From NCBI RefSeq assembly GCF_900115065.1, contig NZ_FOVE01000024.1, forward strand, positions 1 to 41,585: a DNA stretch of 41,585 nt. The letters are read 5' to 3'. The position numbers were made by a program, and so were the translations under genes. This DNA is from Formivibrio citricus. Its GTDB lineage: Bacteria > Pseudomonadota > Gammaproteobacteria > Burkholderiales > Chitinibacteraceae. Positions 9,044-17,417 of the stretch are shown in pieces (within the stretch, counting starts at the first letter, position 1; each line of letters starts with the position of its first letter). Under the pieces are notes generated by a model. The model had not been told where the DNA came from, did not search any database, and saw only the letters and a program-made list of their open reading frames with translations.

Positions 9044-9525
9044 TTTCCTGCTTCGGTTGAATCCTTGTTACCGCCTTCGGCCTTGCTGAACAGGAAGCGG
9101 CTGATCAGCTGCTCCAGCACGATGGCGGAGGACGTAATCTTGAACGTATCGCCGGACTTGAGCATCTTGTCGTCCGCGCCCGGGGTAATACCGATGTACT
9201 GCTCGCCCAGAAGGCCGGATGTCAGGATCTCGGCCGAGCTGTCGCGGCTGTACTGGTAGCGGGCATCCATCGCCATGTGCACCCGTGCCACATACCGCTG
9301 CGGATCGAGTTCGATGGCATTCACCCGCCCCACGACCACGCCAGCACTCTTGATCGGTGCACGCACCTTGAGCCCGCCAATGTTGTCGAAGTTCGCGACC
9401 AGCTCGTAACTCTGGTTCACCGCCAGCGTGCTCTGGCTGCTGACCTTGAGCGCCAGGAACAGCAGTGCAGCAGCGCCGGCAACGGCAAACAGCCCAACCC
9501 AGAAATCGATCATTCCCCGTTTCAT
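9040..9525 (-). CDS. mlaD: MCE-domain lipid transport protein MlaD
   Basis: MlaD is the membrane-anchored MCE protein of the MlaFEDB complex and forms a hexameric ring holding lipid. The 161-aa product has one N-terminal helix (about 8-27, FWVGLFAVAGAAALLFLALK). The MCE domain follows, with NFDNIGGLKVRAPIKSAGVV and VGRVNAIELD. The segment ILTSGLLGEQYIGITPGADD is also typical. The length is normal. It is separated from upstream mlaE by an unusually long 165-bp gap, which is filled by a palindromic element. Confidence 0.95.
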   Translation of the reverse strand: MKRGMIDFWVGLFAVAGAAALLFLALKVSSQSTLAVNQSYELVANFDNIGGLKVRAPIKSAGVVVGRVNAIELDPQRYVARVHMAMDARYQYSRDSSAEILTSGLLGEQYIGITPGADDKMLKSGDTFKITSSAIVLEQLISRFLFSKAEGGNKDSTEAGK

Positions 9526-9565
9526 TAGCTTATTCTCCAGACAGGGTTTGTTGTGTAACGCATTT

Positions 9566-9691
9566 ATTCCAATTCGCCTTGGAAACGATAATTTTGTCGG
9601 CTACGCCACGCAGGGCTTTGCCGTACTACTTGTACTGTCCGCAGCCCTGCTCGCTTGCCTTCGCATTCTCGTTTCCAATGCTTTTTGGAAT
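9566..9691. repeat. 126-bp imperfect palindrome, MITE-like, between mlaE and mlaD
   Basis: The two halves of this stretch are near-perfect inverted copies. The ends are ATTCCAA (9566-9572) and TTGGAAT (9685-9691). Further in are TTGGAAACGA (9579-9588) and TCGTTTCCAA (9669-9678). Near the centre are GCAGGGCT and AGCCCTGC, then GTAC on both sides of the axis. The arms align over about 55 nt with few mismatches. The element fills most of the mlaE-mlaD gap, and its edge overlaps the mlaE stop codon. No transposase is encoded, so it is best described as a MITE-like or REP-like hairpin. Confidence 0.8.
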
Positions 9692-10485
9692 TACACGCCC
9701 CGAAACATGAATGCGGTCAGCACGAAATCAAGCGCCAGGATTACCAGCGCCGAAGTCACCACCGTGCGCGTGGTCGCGCCGGATACACCCTCGGCCGTCG
9801 GCGGTGCATCGTAGCCCTCGAACACGGCGATCAGCGACACGGCCACGCCGAAAAAGGCGCTCTTGATCACGCCGTTCATTACGTCGAGACGGAAATCGAC
9901 TGCCGCCTGCATCTGCGACCAGAAGCTGCCTTCGTCGAGCCCCAGAAGCTGCACGCCGATCAGGTAGCCGCCGAAAATGCCCATCGCGCTGAACATCGCC
10001 GCCAAGAGCGGCATGGAAATCACGCCCCCCCAGAACCGCGGCGCGACCACGCGCGCCACCGGATTGACCGCCATCATTTCCATCGCCGCCAGCTGTTCGG
10101 TGGCCTTCATCAATCCGATCTCGGCGGTAATGGCCGATCCCGCACGACTGGCGAACAGCAGGGCGCCGACCACCGGGCCGAGCTCGCGCACCAGAGACAG
10201 GGCCACCAGTACGCCCAGCGACGAAGACGCGCCGAAGCGCACCAGCGTTTCATAGCCTTGCAGCGCCAGCACCATGCCGACGAACAAGCCGGATACGACG
10301 ATGATCAGCACCGACAGCACGCCGGCAAACCAGATCTCGCGCATCGTCAACCTGAAGCGGACCAGTGAAACCGGCGAATGGCGCAGGATCGCGATGAAGA
10401 AGCGGCAGGCAAACCCGAGCTTGACGATGCCGCGGGTCAGCGGCGCACCGATGCGGGAAAACAGGTTCACCAGAACATTAACCAT
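9691..10485 (-). CDS. mlaE: ABC lipid-transport permease MlaE
   Basis: MlaE is the inner-membrane permease of the Mla ATP-driven lipid transporter. The 264-aa protein starts MVNVLVNLFSRIGAPLTRG. It has the MlaE family block LVRELGPVVGALLFASRAGS followed by AITAEIGLMKATEQLAAMEM, then VNPVARVVAPRFWGG. There are five or six hydrophobic segments. I chose the ATG at 10483-10485; the frame is open further upstream, but only as an overlap with mlaF. The start overlaps the end of mlaF by 8 nt. A palindromic repeat begins at the stop codon. Confidence 0.94.
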   Translation of the reverse strand: MVNVLVNLFSRIGAPLTRGIVKLGFACRFFIAILRHSPVSLVRFRLTMREIWFAGVLSVLIIVVSGLFVGMVLALQGYETLVRFGASSSLGVLVALSLVRELGPVVGALLFASRAGSAITAEIGLMKATEQLAAMEMMAVNPVARVVAPRFWGGVISMPLLAAMFSAMGIFGGYLIGVQLLGLDEGSFWSQMQAAVDFRLDVMNGVIKSAFFGVAVSLIAVFEGYDAPPTAEGVSGATTRTVVTSALVILALDFVLTAFMFRGV

Positions 10486-11299
10486 TGGCCGCCTCCAGCC
10501 CCAGATCGGCCGCATAGGGCGCTGCCGGCTTGTGGAAAGGCACCGGACCGTCCGGCTCGGCATTGATGAACTGGCGCACAAAGGGATGTTCCGAGGCCCG
10601 CACTTCGTCGGGCGAGCCCTGCGCCACGACCACGCCGTCGGCCAGGAAATAGATGTAATCCACGAGCGCCAGCGATTCGGCGACATCGTGCGTCACAACG
10701 ATAGACGCGGTTCCGAGCGCATCGTTGAGCTCGCGGATCAACTTGCCGGTCGTCGCCAGCGAAATCGGGTCGAGGCCGGTAAACGGCTCGTCGTAAAGCA
10801 TCACGCGCGGATCGAGCGCAATCGCCCGCGCCAATGCCACACGCCGTGCCATGCCCCCGGAAAGCTCGGCCGGCATCAGTCTGGCCGCGCCGCGCAGGCC
10901 CACGGCTTGCAATTTCATCAGCACCAGGTCGCGGATCATCGATTCCGGGAGGTTGGTGCGCTCGCGCAGCGGGAAGGCTACGTTGTCGAACACCGAAAGA
11001 TCGGTGAACAGCGCGCCAAACTGGAACAGCATGCCGAGCTTGCGGCGCAGGCGGTACAAATCGCGTTCGCCGAGATTGCCGACGTTTTCGCCATCGACCA
11101 AAACTTCGCCGCTGTCCGGCCGGATCTGCCCGCCGATGAGCTTCAGCAAGGTGGTCTTGCCCGAGCCGGACCCGCCCATGATAGCCACTACCTGGCCGCG
11201 CGCGACCGTCAGCGACACATCCCTGAGGACGATCTCTTCTTCGTAGGCAAAGCTGACATTGCGGAACTCGACCAGCGGAGCGGACATGACGAAAGTCAT
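10478..11299 (-). CDS. mlaF: ABC lipid-transport ATPase MlaF
   Basis: MlaF is the cytosolic ATPase of the MlaFEDB complex. The 273-aa product has Walker A GGSGSGKTTLLKLIGG (about residues 41-56). The Q-loop region is LGMLFQFGALFTDLSVFDNV, the signature is ELSGGMARRVALARAI, and Walker B is VMLYDEPFTGLDP, followed by VVTHDVAES. The C-terminus extends beyond the ATPase core, as in MlaF, where it contacts the neighbouring subunit. The first ATG is at 11299; a second at 11287 (MSAPLVEFRNVSF) is equally plausible, since neither has a strong ribosome binding site. It is the first gene of the mla unit. Confidence 0.95.
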   Translation of the reverse strand: MTFVMSAPLVEFRNVSFAYEEEIVLRDVSLTVARGQVVAIMGGSGSGKTTLLKLIGGQIRPDSGEVLVDGENVGNLGERDLYRLRRKLGMLFQFGALFTDLSVFDNVAFPLRERTNLPESMIRDLVLMKLQAVGLRGAARLMPAELSGGMARRVALARAIALDPRVMLYDEPFTGLDPISLATTGKLIRELNDALGTASIVVTHDVAESLALVDYIYFLADGVVVAQGSPDEVRASEHPFVRQFINAEPDGPVPFHKPAAPYAADLGLEAANG

Positions 11300-11537
11300 T
11301 GCGATTCGGGAAAACGCTTGATTTTACAGGGATCGAAACCCGCTAGCCAGCCAAATTGTTGCCAGGATGCAACACGGAGGATCTGCGCACACCCTCTTCA
11401 CAAAACCACGCCACACAATGTAAATTACTTCAAAAATAAGTTACACGAATTAATAATGAACGAATTCGGTAAGCGTATGACAAAAATCCCCTTGCATCTG
11501 CGAGGTAGTCCCGTACTTTCATGCCGGAAGGAATGAC
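11300..11537. promoter_or_regulatory. Divergent intergenic region between the mla and pilus operons
   Basis: This 238-bp spacer separates mlaF (minus) from the secretin gene (plus) and must hold both promoters. The half nearer the secretin is clearly AT-rich (about 11410-11460, including GTAAATTACTTCAAAAATAA), as expected for promoter DNA. I cannot assign -35/-10 boxes with confidence. GGAAGGA just before 11538 is the secretin ribosome binding site. Confidence 0.4.
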
Positions 11538-13442
11538 ATGCCAAAATCGATTTTCCGGCGCCTGTTTTTGGCCTCCATGGCGATGATTCTCGCCGCCTGC
11601 GGGGCTGCACCCGGACTGCCGCAGACGGCGGGCCGCCACACTGCGCCAGCATCGCCAGCACCTGTCGGCATTCCCAAACCGGTCTCCGTCGCACCCTCTC
11701 TTCCCAAGCCCAAATCCGTGCCGCGCACTGAAACCTACAGCGTGGTTGTCAGCAAGCTCGACGTGCACAGCCTGCTGTTCGCGCTGGCGCGCGATGCCAG
11801 GGTCGATCTCGACATCCACCCCGGCTTGACGGGCGAGGTCACGCTCAATGCGATCAACCAGACCCTGCCGCAGATTCTGGAACGCATCGGCGGGCAGATC
11901 GACATGCGCTGGCGCATGGAAAACGGCACGCTAACGGTCATGCCGGATACGCCGTACCTGAAAACCTACCGGATCGATTATTTCAATCTCGCGCGCAACG
12001 TCAAATCGACCGTAAGCATCGCCAACTCGGTCGACTCGACCGGCGGGTCGCCAACGGGTGCGGGCTACACCGGCGGCGGCAATACCAACAGTTCCAGCAC
12101 GGTCATCGACAGCGAAACCCAGAACCAGTTCTGGAAAAAACTCGAAACCAATCTCAAGGAGATGCTGGGCATCCCGCCGGACAACCGCCAGCCTGCCTTG
12201 CAGCCCCCGCTCTACGCCATGGGCGCCACCGCGCGGCAGGCCGGCCAGATCGCGCGTCCGGCCATGTCGGCAGGAGACATCAACGCAGCGCTGGCCATCG
12301 CCGACCGCCTGACCAGGATCGAGAAAAATGCGGCGTTGGCGGAAAAAGCCGCCACGCAAATCGCGGCACTGCAAGCAAGGGTGGACAAGACGGCGCATCC
12401 CGAACCCGCTCCCGGCAAACCGGAAACAGCAAACCAGGTCATCCTGCACCCGGAAACCGGCACGCTGACCGTGCGCGCCAGCCACAAGGATCAGCAGAAG
12501 GTGGCGGAATATCTGGCGTCGGTTCAGTCTGCCGCGCTGCGGCAGGTGCTGATCGAAGCCACCGTCGTCGAGGTCACGCTGGGCGACCAATACCAAGCCG
12601 GCGTCGACTGGAGCCTGCTGACCGATTCGCGCAACTGGTCGCTCAGGCAGCAATTGACTTCGACGCGCTTCAACGCCGCCTCGCCGGTCAATATCGTCGG
12701 CTACGCGGGCGGCATGTTCACGGCCACGATGACCTTCCTCGAACAGTTCGGCCGCACGCGCGTGTTGTCGAGCCCCAAGGTCATTGCGCTCAACAACCAG
12801 ACCGCCGTCATGAAAGTCGTGGACCAGCAGGTCTACTTCAGCCTGAGAATCGAGGAAGACAAGAACGAGAACGGAGTCATAACCAACCGCACCTACACCA
12901 GCGAGATCCGCACCGTCCCGGTCGGGCTGGTCATGCAGGTCACGCCGCAAATCGCCGAATCGGGCGTCGTCACGCTCAGCGTGCGCCCCACGATCACCAA
13001 GATCAGCAGCTATGTGGAAGACCCGGCCGTAGCCATGCTCGCGGCAACCAACAATCTCAACGTGAAGAGCCTCATCCCCAACCTGCAGGTGCGCGAATTC
13101 GATTCCACGCTCAAGGTGCCGAGCGGTCAGGTCGCCGTGCTGGGCGGGCTGATCCAGGATTCGCAACTCAACGAGCGCAACGGCGTACCGGGGCTGTCGC
13201 GCCTGCCCGTTCTGGGCGACCTCTTCAGCTACCGCGACGACAGCGTCAGAAAAACCGAGCTCGTCATTTTCCTGAAGCCGGTCGCCATCCGGGAAAGCGG
13301 GCTGGACGGGCAACTCGCCCACCTGCGGCAATTCGCCGCGGACCGGGATTTTTTCGAGCGCGGCGAAGAACACGAGTTGTCCGCCTTCCGCAGCGGCAAC
13401 CTGCCCGCCGAGAACGCGTCCATCCCCGTTCGGCTGGAGTGA
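11538..13442 (+). CDS. mshL: MSHA-type pilus secretin lipoprotein (MshL-like)
   Basis: This is the outer-membrane secretin ring of a type IV pilus or type II-like machine. The 634-aa precursor has a lipoprotein signal (MAMILAAC, Cys21). A secretin/TonB short N-terminal domain follows at about 65-155 (KLDVHSLLFALARDARVDLD). A Gly/Ser/Asn-rich linker lies near 165-190, and the secretin domain at about 330-615. Typical secretin blocks are VLSSPKVIALNNQTAVMKV, VPVGLVMQVTPQIAESGVV and RLPVLGDLFSYRDDSVRKTE. The start has the ribosome binding site GGAAGGA. It leads a unit with the TPR, ATPase and platform genes; this content matches the MSHA locus better than PilQ (no AMIN domains). Confidence 0.88.
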   Translation: MPKSIFRRLFLASMAMILAACGAAPGLPQTAGRHTAPASPAPVGIPKPVSVAPSLPKPKSVPRTETYSVVVSKLDVHSLLFALARDARVDLDIHPGLTGEVTLNAINQTLPQILERIGGQIDMRWRMENGTLTVMPDTPYLKTYRIDYFNLARNVKSTVSIANSVDSTGGSPTGAGYTGGGNTNSSSTVIDSETQNQFWKKLETNLKEMLGIPPDNRQPALQPPLYAMGATARQAGQIARPAMSAGDINAALAIADRLTRIEKNAALAEKAATQIAALQARVDKTAHPEPAPGKPETANQVILHPETGTLTVRASHKDQQKVAEYLASVQSAALRQVLIEATVVEVTLGDQYQAGVDWSLLTDSRNWSLRQQLTSTRFNAASPVNIVGYAGGMFTATMTFLEQFGRTRVLSSPKVIALNNQTAVMKVVDQQVYFSLRIEEDKNENGVITNRTYTSEIRTVPVGLVMQVTPQIAESGVVTLSVRPTITKISSYVEDPAVAMLAATNNLNVKSLIPNLQVREFDSTLKVPSGQVAVLGGLIQDSQLNERNGVPGLSRLPVLGDLFSYRDDSVRKTELVIFLKPVAIRESGLDGQLAHLRQFAADRDFFERGEEHELSAFRSGNLPAENASIPVRLE

Positions 13443-13445
13443 AAG

Positions 13446-14375
13446 ATGAGCCTGAATTTCTCACCACAGAGACACGGAGGCACGGAGAAAAGCGGGCACG
13501 GGGATGAACGCGAGCTTCCGGCAAGCGGGCTGGCATTGCAAGTCGAGCCCGGCATACCCCGGACGTACATCGACCCGTCACAGTCCGCGCCCGCTTCTCC
13601 CCCTCCGCCACCGCCCGTGTCAAAAAGAGCTGCGACCAAGAACCTGCTACCCTGGCTGGTTCTCGGCGCCTGCCTGGCTCTCGGCGGCACGGTCGGCTGG
13701 ATCTGGCGGCAATCGCAGCACCCCGTCCCGCAGCCCGAACCGGTACCGATGAAGGCATCGGCCAGCCGTGGCGCCCCTGCTGTGGCCGTTCCGATGCAAA
13801 CCGCAGCCCCGCTTCCACAGCGCTCCCGCCGTGACGATCCCAAACCGCGCACCGAAACCCGCACCGTCGCCAGCCAGCCCGTCATCGTACGCAGGCACCG
13901 CGACACCGCCGTTCCTCCACAACTGGAAGAAGCCTGGCAAGCCTTCCAGCGCGACGACTTCGCAACGGCAGAGAGACTGTACCGCAACGTGCTGGGCGCT
14001 GACCGGAACAACCGCGACGCCCTGCTCGGTCTGGCGGCCATCGCCATCCGGCAAGACCGCAAACCGGAAGCCGCTGGTCACTACCAACATCTCTTGACGC
14101 TCAACCCGCGCGACGAAGCTGCCCAGAGCGGCCTCCTGATGCTGGAACCGGAGCAGTTCAACGAGGCGACCGAAGCGCAGGAACAGTATTTCCGCGCCTA
14201 TTCCCGCGATCCCGGCAACGCCGATCTGGCATTCAACCTGGCAGTGAGTCTGGAGCAGATCCGCCAATCCAGCCTCGCCGCGGAGTATTACCGCAAGGCG
14301 TTGGCTCTGGGCGGCAACTTCGACCGCGCAACCGCAGAAAAGCGGCTTGCGGAAATCACGGGAGAAACCCCATGA
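13446..14375 (+). CDS. Membrane-anchored TPR protein of the pilus locus (MshN-like)
   Basis: This 309-aa protein has a short cytoplasmic N-terminus and one membrane helix (about 64-82, LLPWLVLGACLALGGTVGW). A Pro-rich periplasmic linker follows, then TPR repeats from about residue 155 (LEEAWQAFQRDDFATAERLY, then LLGLAAIAIRQDRKPEAAGH). The arrangement resembles MshN. The start is fixed by GGAG seven nt before the ATG. Residues 3-15 (LNFSPQRHGGTEK) are encoded by a dispersed DNA repeat of the CACAGAG type, so the N-terminus of this protein is repeat-derived. It begins 3 nt after the secretin stop. Confidence 0.8.
   Translation: MSLNFSPQRHGGTEKSGHGDERELPASGLALQVEPGIPRTYIDPSQSAPASPPPPPPVSKRAATKNLLPWLVLGACLALGGTVGWIWRQSQHPVPQPEPVPMKASASRGAPAVAVPMQTAAPLPQRSRRDDPKPRTETRTVASQPVIVRRHRDTAVPPQLEEAWQAFQRDDFATAERLYRNVLGADRNNRDALLGLAAIAIRQDRKPEAAGHYQHLLTLNPRDEAAQSGLLMLEPEQFNEATEAQEQYFRAYSRDPGNADLAFNLAVSLEQIRQSSLAAEYYRKALALGGNFDRATAEKRLAEITGETP
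13453..13492 (+). repeat. Dispersed CACAGAG-type repeat inside the mshN-like coding sequence
   Basis: The unit reads TGAATTTCTCACCACAGAG, then ACACGGAGGCACGGAGAAAAG. An inverse copy with the same extended sequence (TGAATTCCTCACTACAGAG, then ACACGGAGG) lies at about 14477-14512. A looser copy is at 14395-14425. Here the unit starts 7 nt after the ATG and is translated. Confidence 0.75.
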
Positions 14376-14390
14376 ACCTGAAACCCTTGG

Positions 14391-14512
14391 TTAAACCACA
14401 GAGGCACAGAGAACACAGAGGAAAAATCGGCAGTTATGGCTTGATGCCGCAACCCACACGCAAGATTTCTTGTTCTTCTCCCGACCTCCGTGTCTCTGTA
14501 GTGAGGAATTCA
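14391..14512. repeat. Inverted pair of CACAGAG-type repeats between the mshN-like gene and mshE
   Basis: The left arm contains ACCACAGAGGCACAGAGAAC, then ACAGAGGAAAA. The right arm is the inverse of the same family (CCTCCGTGTCTCTGTAGTGA, ending at 14505). They face each other around a roughly 55-nt centre and could form a long hairpin in the mRNA. The right edge supplies the GAGG ribosome binding site of mshE. The left edge starts 16 nt after the upstream stop codon. Confidence 0.75.
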
Positions 14513-14514
14513 AG

Positions 14515-16224
14515 ATGAACGCACCGCTGCGAACCTGCCCACCCTTGGGCACACAACTCGTTGCCATGGGGCTCGTCACTCAGGATCAGCTGAACATTGC
14601 CCTGCGGGAACAGCGCCATACCGGAACCCTGCTCGGCAAGACGCTGGTGTCGCTCGGCTTTGTTTCTGAAGCCGTCCTGCGCGATGCGCTCGCACAGAAT
14701 CTCGGCCATGCCTGCACCGACCTGACCCGCGTCATCGCCAACCCGGCCGCACTCCGGCTGATCCCCAAGGAAATGGCCAAACGCCTGCAGGTTCTGCCGT
14801 TGGCGGTCAATGCCGATACCGGAAAGATCGTGCTCGCCATGGCCCATCCGGACGATCTGGTGACACTCGACCTGCTGTACCGCCACTTGGGAAACCACCA
14901 TGCGCTGGAGCCGCTGCTGGCCGGCGAATCGGAGCTCGCAGAGGCGATAGACCGGCATTACGGCCACGAACTCTCAATCGACGGCATCCTGCACGAAATC
15001 GAAACCGGGGAAATCGACTGGTCCAGCATCCAGTCCTCGTCCGCCGGCTACAGCCAGCCCGTGGTGCGCCTGATCGACGCCCTGCTCGCCGACGCCGTGG
15101 CCTGTGAAGCCTCCGACCTGCACTTCGAGCCCGAGCAGGGTTTCGTGCGCATCCGCTACCGCATCGACGGTGTGCTGCGCCAGATCCGCGCGCTGCACCG
15201 GGCCTACTGGCCGGCGATGGCCGTGCGTCTCAAGGTCATGGCGAACATGAACATCGCCGAAACCCGCGCGCCGCAGGACGGGCGCATCACGCTCGCGCTC
15301 GCGGGCCGCCCGCTCGATTTCCGCGTCTCGGTCCAGCCGACGACGTGGGGCGAGAACATCGTGCTGCGCATCCTCGACCGCCTGAAAGGGCTGATGCCGC
15401 TCGACGGTCTGGGGCTGACCGCGGAAGCGCATGATCTCCTGCAGCGGATGATTTCCCGGCCCGAAGGCATCCTGCTCGTGACCGGCCCCACCGGTTCGGG
15501 CAAGACCACCACGCTGTATTCGATCCTCAGCCACCTCAATTCGCCGGCGATCAACATCATGACGCTTGAAGACCCGGTGGAATACCCGCTTCCGTTCATC
15601 CGCCAGACTTCGGTCAACGACGCGGTCAAGCTGGATTTCGCCTCCGGAATCCGCTCGATGATGCGCCAGGACCCGGACGTGATCCTCGTCGGCGAGATCC
15701 GCGACCGGGACACGGCGGAAATGGCCCTGCGCGCGGCCATGACCGGGCATCAGGTCCATGCCACGCTGCACACCCACTCGGCCATCGGCGCCATTCCGCG
15801 CCTGCTCGACCTGGGTATCCGGCCAGACATTCTGGCCGGCAACATCATCGGTATCGTCGCGCAAAGGCTGCTGCGCCGGCTCTGCCCGCATTGCCGCATG
15901 CCCGACGTCGCCAGCGACCTCGAATGCCGTCTGCTCGGACAGCCCGAAGCGGGCGGAGCCATCCCGGTTTTCCGGGCATCGGGCTGCCCGCATTGCGGCT
16001 ACACCGGCTACCGGGGCCGGCTGGCGGTCATGGAACTGCTGAAAATGGATGCCGACCTCGACGACCTGCTGGCCCGGCGTGCCACGCCGCACGAACTTCT
16101 GCAAACGGCGCGCAGCAAGGGCTTGCGCCCGCTGGCCGACGACGCCTGCCGCCGCGTGCTGTCCGGAGAGACCTCGCTTGAAGAGGCCGCCCGGGTGGTC
16201 GATCTCAGCGGACGGACCGGCTGA
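14515..16224 (+). CDS. mshE: Pilus assembly ATPase (MshE/GspE family)
   Basis: This is the hexameric assembly ATPase of the pilus or secretion machine, in the cytoplasm at the platform protein. The 569-aa product has an N-terminal MshEN-type domain (about 10-62 as the tandem motif, domain to about 150). The ATPase core has Walker A GPTGSGKTTTLYSIL (about residue 325). The Asp box includes MTLEDPVEYPL, Walker B is DVILVGEIRDRDTAE, and the His box is GHQVHATLHTHSA. A tetracysteine zinc site follows (CPHCRMP and CPHCGYTG). In the MshEN motif both RLG arginines are replaced, and the last Gln of the second half is Asn. The ATG at 14515 has GAGG upstream, within a repeat. Confidence 0.92.
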   Translation: MNAPLRTCPPLGTQLVAMGLVTQDQLNIALREQRHTGTLLGKTLVSLGFVSEAVLRDALAQNLGHACTDLTRVIANPAALRLIPKEMAKRLQVLPLAVNADTGKIVLAMAHPDDLVTLDLLYRHLGNHHALEPLLAGESELAEAIDRHYGHELSIDGILHEIETGEIDWSSIQSSSAGYSQPVVRLIDALLADAVACEASDLHFEPEQGFVRIRYRIDGVLRQIRALHRAYWPAMAVRLKVMANMNIAETRAPQDGRITLALAGRPLDFRVSVQPTTWGENIVLRILDRLKGLMPLDGLGLTAEAHDLLQRMISRPEGILLVTGPTGSGKTTTLYSILSHLNSPAINIMTLEDPVEYPLPFIRQTSVNDAVKLDFASGIRSMMRQDPDVILVGEIRDRDTAEMALRAAMTGHQVHATLHTHSAIGAIPRLLDLGIRPDILAGNIIGIVAQRLLRRLCPHCRMPDVASDLECRLLGQPEAGGAIPVFRASGCPHCGYTGYRGRLAVMELLKMDADLDDLLARRATPHELLQTARSKGLRPLADDACRRVLSGETSLEEAARVVDLSGRTG

Positions 16225-17417
16225 TGCGCTACCGCTATCGCGCCGTCGACAGGCAGGGCCGCATCGAGTGCGGGCACCTCGATGCCGACAACCTGCCCGA
16301 TCTGGAACTTCGCCTCGCCCGCATCGGCCTCGCGCTGATCCGCGCCAGAATGGCAGCCGCTCCGCTCCTGTCCCTGCGCCGCGCCAAACGGCGCGAGCTG
16401 GTCGCCTTCTGCTTCCATCTCGAACAGCTCACGCACGCGGGCGTTCCGCTCATCGAAGGACTAACCGATCTGCGCGACAGCCTCGACGACCCGCATTTTC
16501 GGCGCGTCGTCGCCAGTCTGGTCGAAGAGGTCGAGAGCGGGCAGACGCTGTCGCAGGCGCTTGCGGCCCACCCCGACGTTTTCGATGCCGTTTTCGTCGG
16601 GCTCGTCAGGGCAGGGGAGGCGAGCGGCGAGTTGCCGGAAATCCTGAAGCGCCTCGGCGAGGCGCTGAAATGGCAGGACGAGCTCGCGGCCCAGACCTGG
16701 AAAGCGCTCACCTACCCGGCTTTTGCCGGCTTGCTGGTTTTCGGGGTGCTCGGTTTCCTGATGACCTACCTCGTTCCCAAGCTGGCCGAGTTCATCGCCA
16801 CGCTGGGCCAAACCCTGCCGCTCGGCACGCGCCTCCTGATCGCGGCTTCCGCTTTCTTCGCCACTTACTGGTGGTTGATCCTCGGCCTGCCGGTCGCGAT
16901 TTTCGTCCTCGTCCGGTTCCGGGCGGCGGTCAACCCCGCCTTCCGCCAGAGACTCGACGGCTGGAAAATTCGCCTGCCGCTGATCGGCCCGCTGCTGCAC
17001 AAAATCGTGCTCGCGCGCTTGGCCGGCTTTTTCGCACTGCTCTATGCCGCCGGGATTCCGGTTCTCGAATGCCTGCGCCTGCTGGAAGGCATCGTCGGCA
17101 ATGCCGCCATGGCCGCTGCATTGTCCCGGCTGGGCGCGCAGATCGGCGCAGGCCAAAGCGTGAGCGAAAGCTTTGCCCAAACACGGCTCTTCCCGCCGCT
17201 GGTCCTGCGCATGCTGCGTGTCGGCGAGCAAACCGGTCGGCTGGATACGGCGCTGCTCAACGTCTCGTATTTCTACGACCGGGATGTGAAGGAATCCGCC
17301 GAGCGCCTGCAACGCCTGATCGAACCCGCGCTGACCGTGATTCTCGGCCTGCTGCTGGCTTGGATCATGTCCGCCGTACTCGGGCCGATCTTCGACACCA
17401 TCGGCAGGATCAAATGA
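16224..17417 (+). CDS. mshG: Inner-membrane platform protein (MshG/GspF family)
   Basis: This polytopic platform protein converts ATPase motion into pilin insertion. The 397-aa protein has two T2SSF domains (about 58-180 and 262-385). Typical segments are FCFHLEQLTHAGVPLIEGL, VFVGLVRAGEASGELPEIL and LRMLRVGEQTGRLDTALLN, and the C-terminal helix is ALTVILGLLLAWIMSAVLGP. The ATG overlaps the mshE stop (TGATG), indicating translational coupling, and the next gene overlaps its end in turn. Confidence 0.92.
   Translation: MRYRYRAVDRQGRIECGHLDADNLPDLELRLARIGLALIRARMAAAPLLSLRRAKRRELVAFCFHLEQLTHAGVPLIEGLTDLRDSLDDPHFRRVVASLVEEVESGQTLSQALAAHPDVFDAVFVGLVRAGEASGELPEILKRLGEALKWQDELAAQTWKALTYPAFAGLLVFGVLGFLMTYLVPKLAEFIATLGQTLPLGTRLLIAASAFFATYWWLILGLPVAIFVLVRFRAAVNPAFRQRLDGWKIRLPLIGPLLHKIVLARLAGFFALLYAAGIPVLECLRLLEGIVGNAAMAAALSRLGAQIGAGQSVSESFAQTRLFPPLVLRMLRVGEQTGRLDTALLNVSYFYDRDVKESAERLQRLIEPALTVILGLLLAWIMSAVLGPIFDTIGRIK

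Noticed and set aside
11456-11536. 26-codon open frame just before the secretin start
   Set aside because: It has no ribosome binding site and no recognisable sequence. It could be a leader peptide, but nothing supports translation.
11931-13373. 480-codon open frame antisense to the secretin gene
   Set aside because: The secretin motifs are unambiguous on the plus strand.
14372-14518. 48-codon open frame between the mshN-like gene and mshE
   Set aside because: Most of it is a translated repeat. It is better read as the remains of the old mshE start, interrupted by the repeat.
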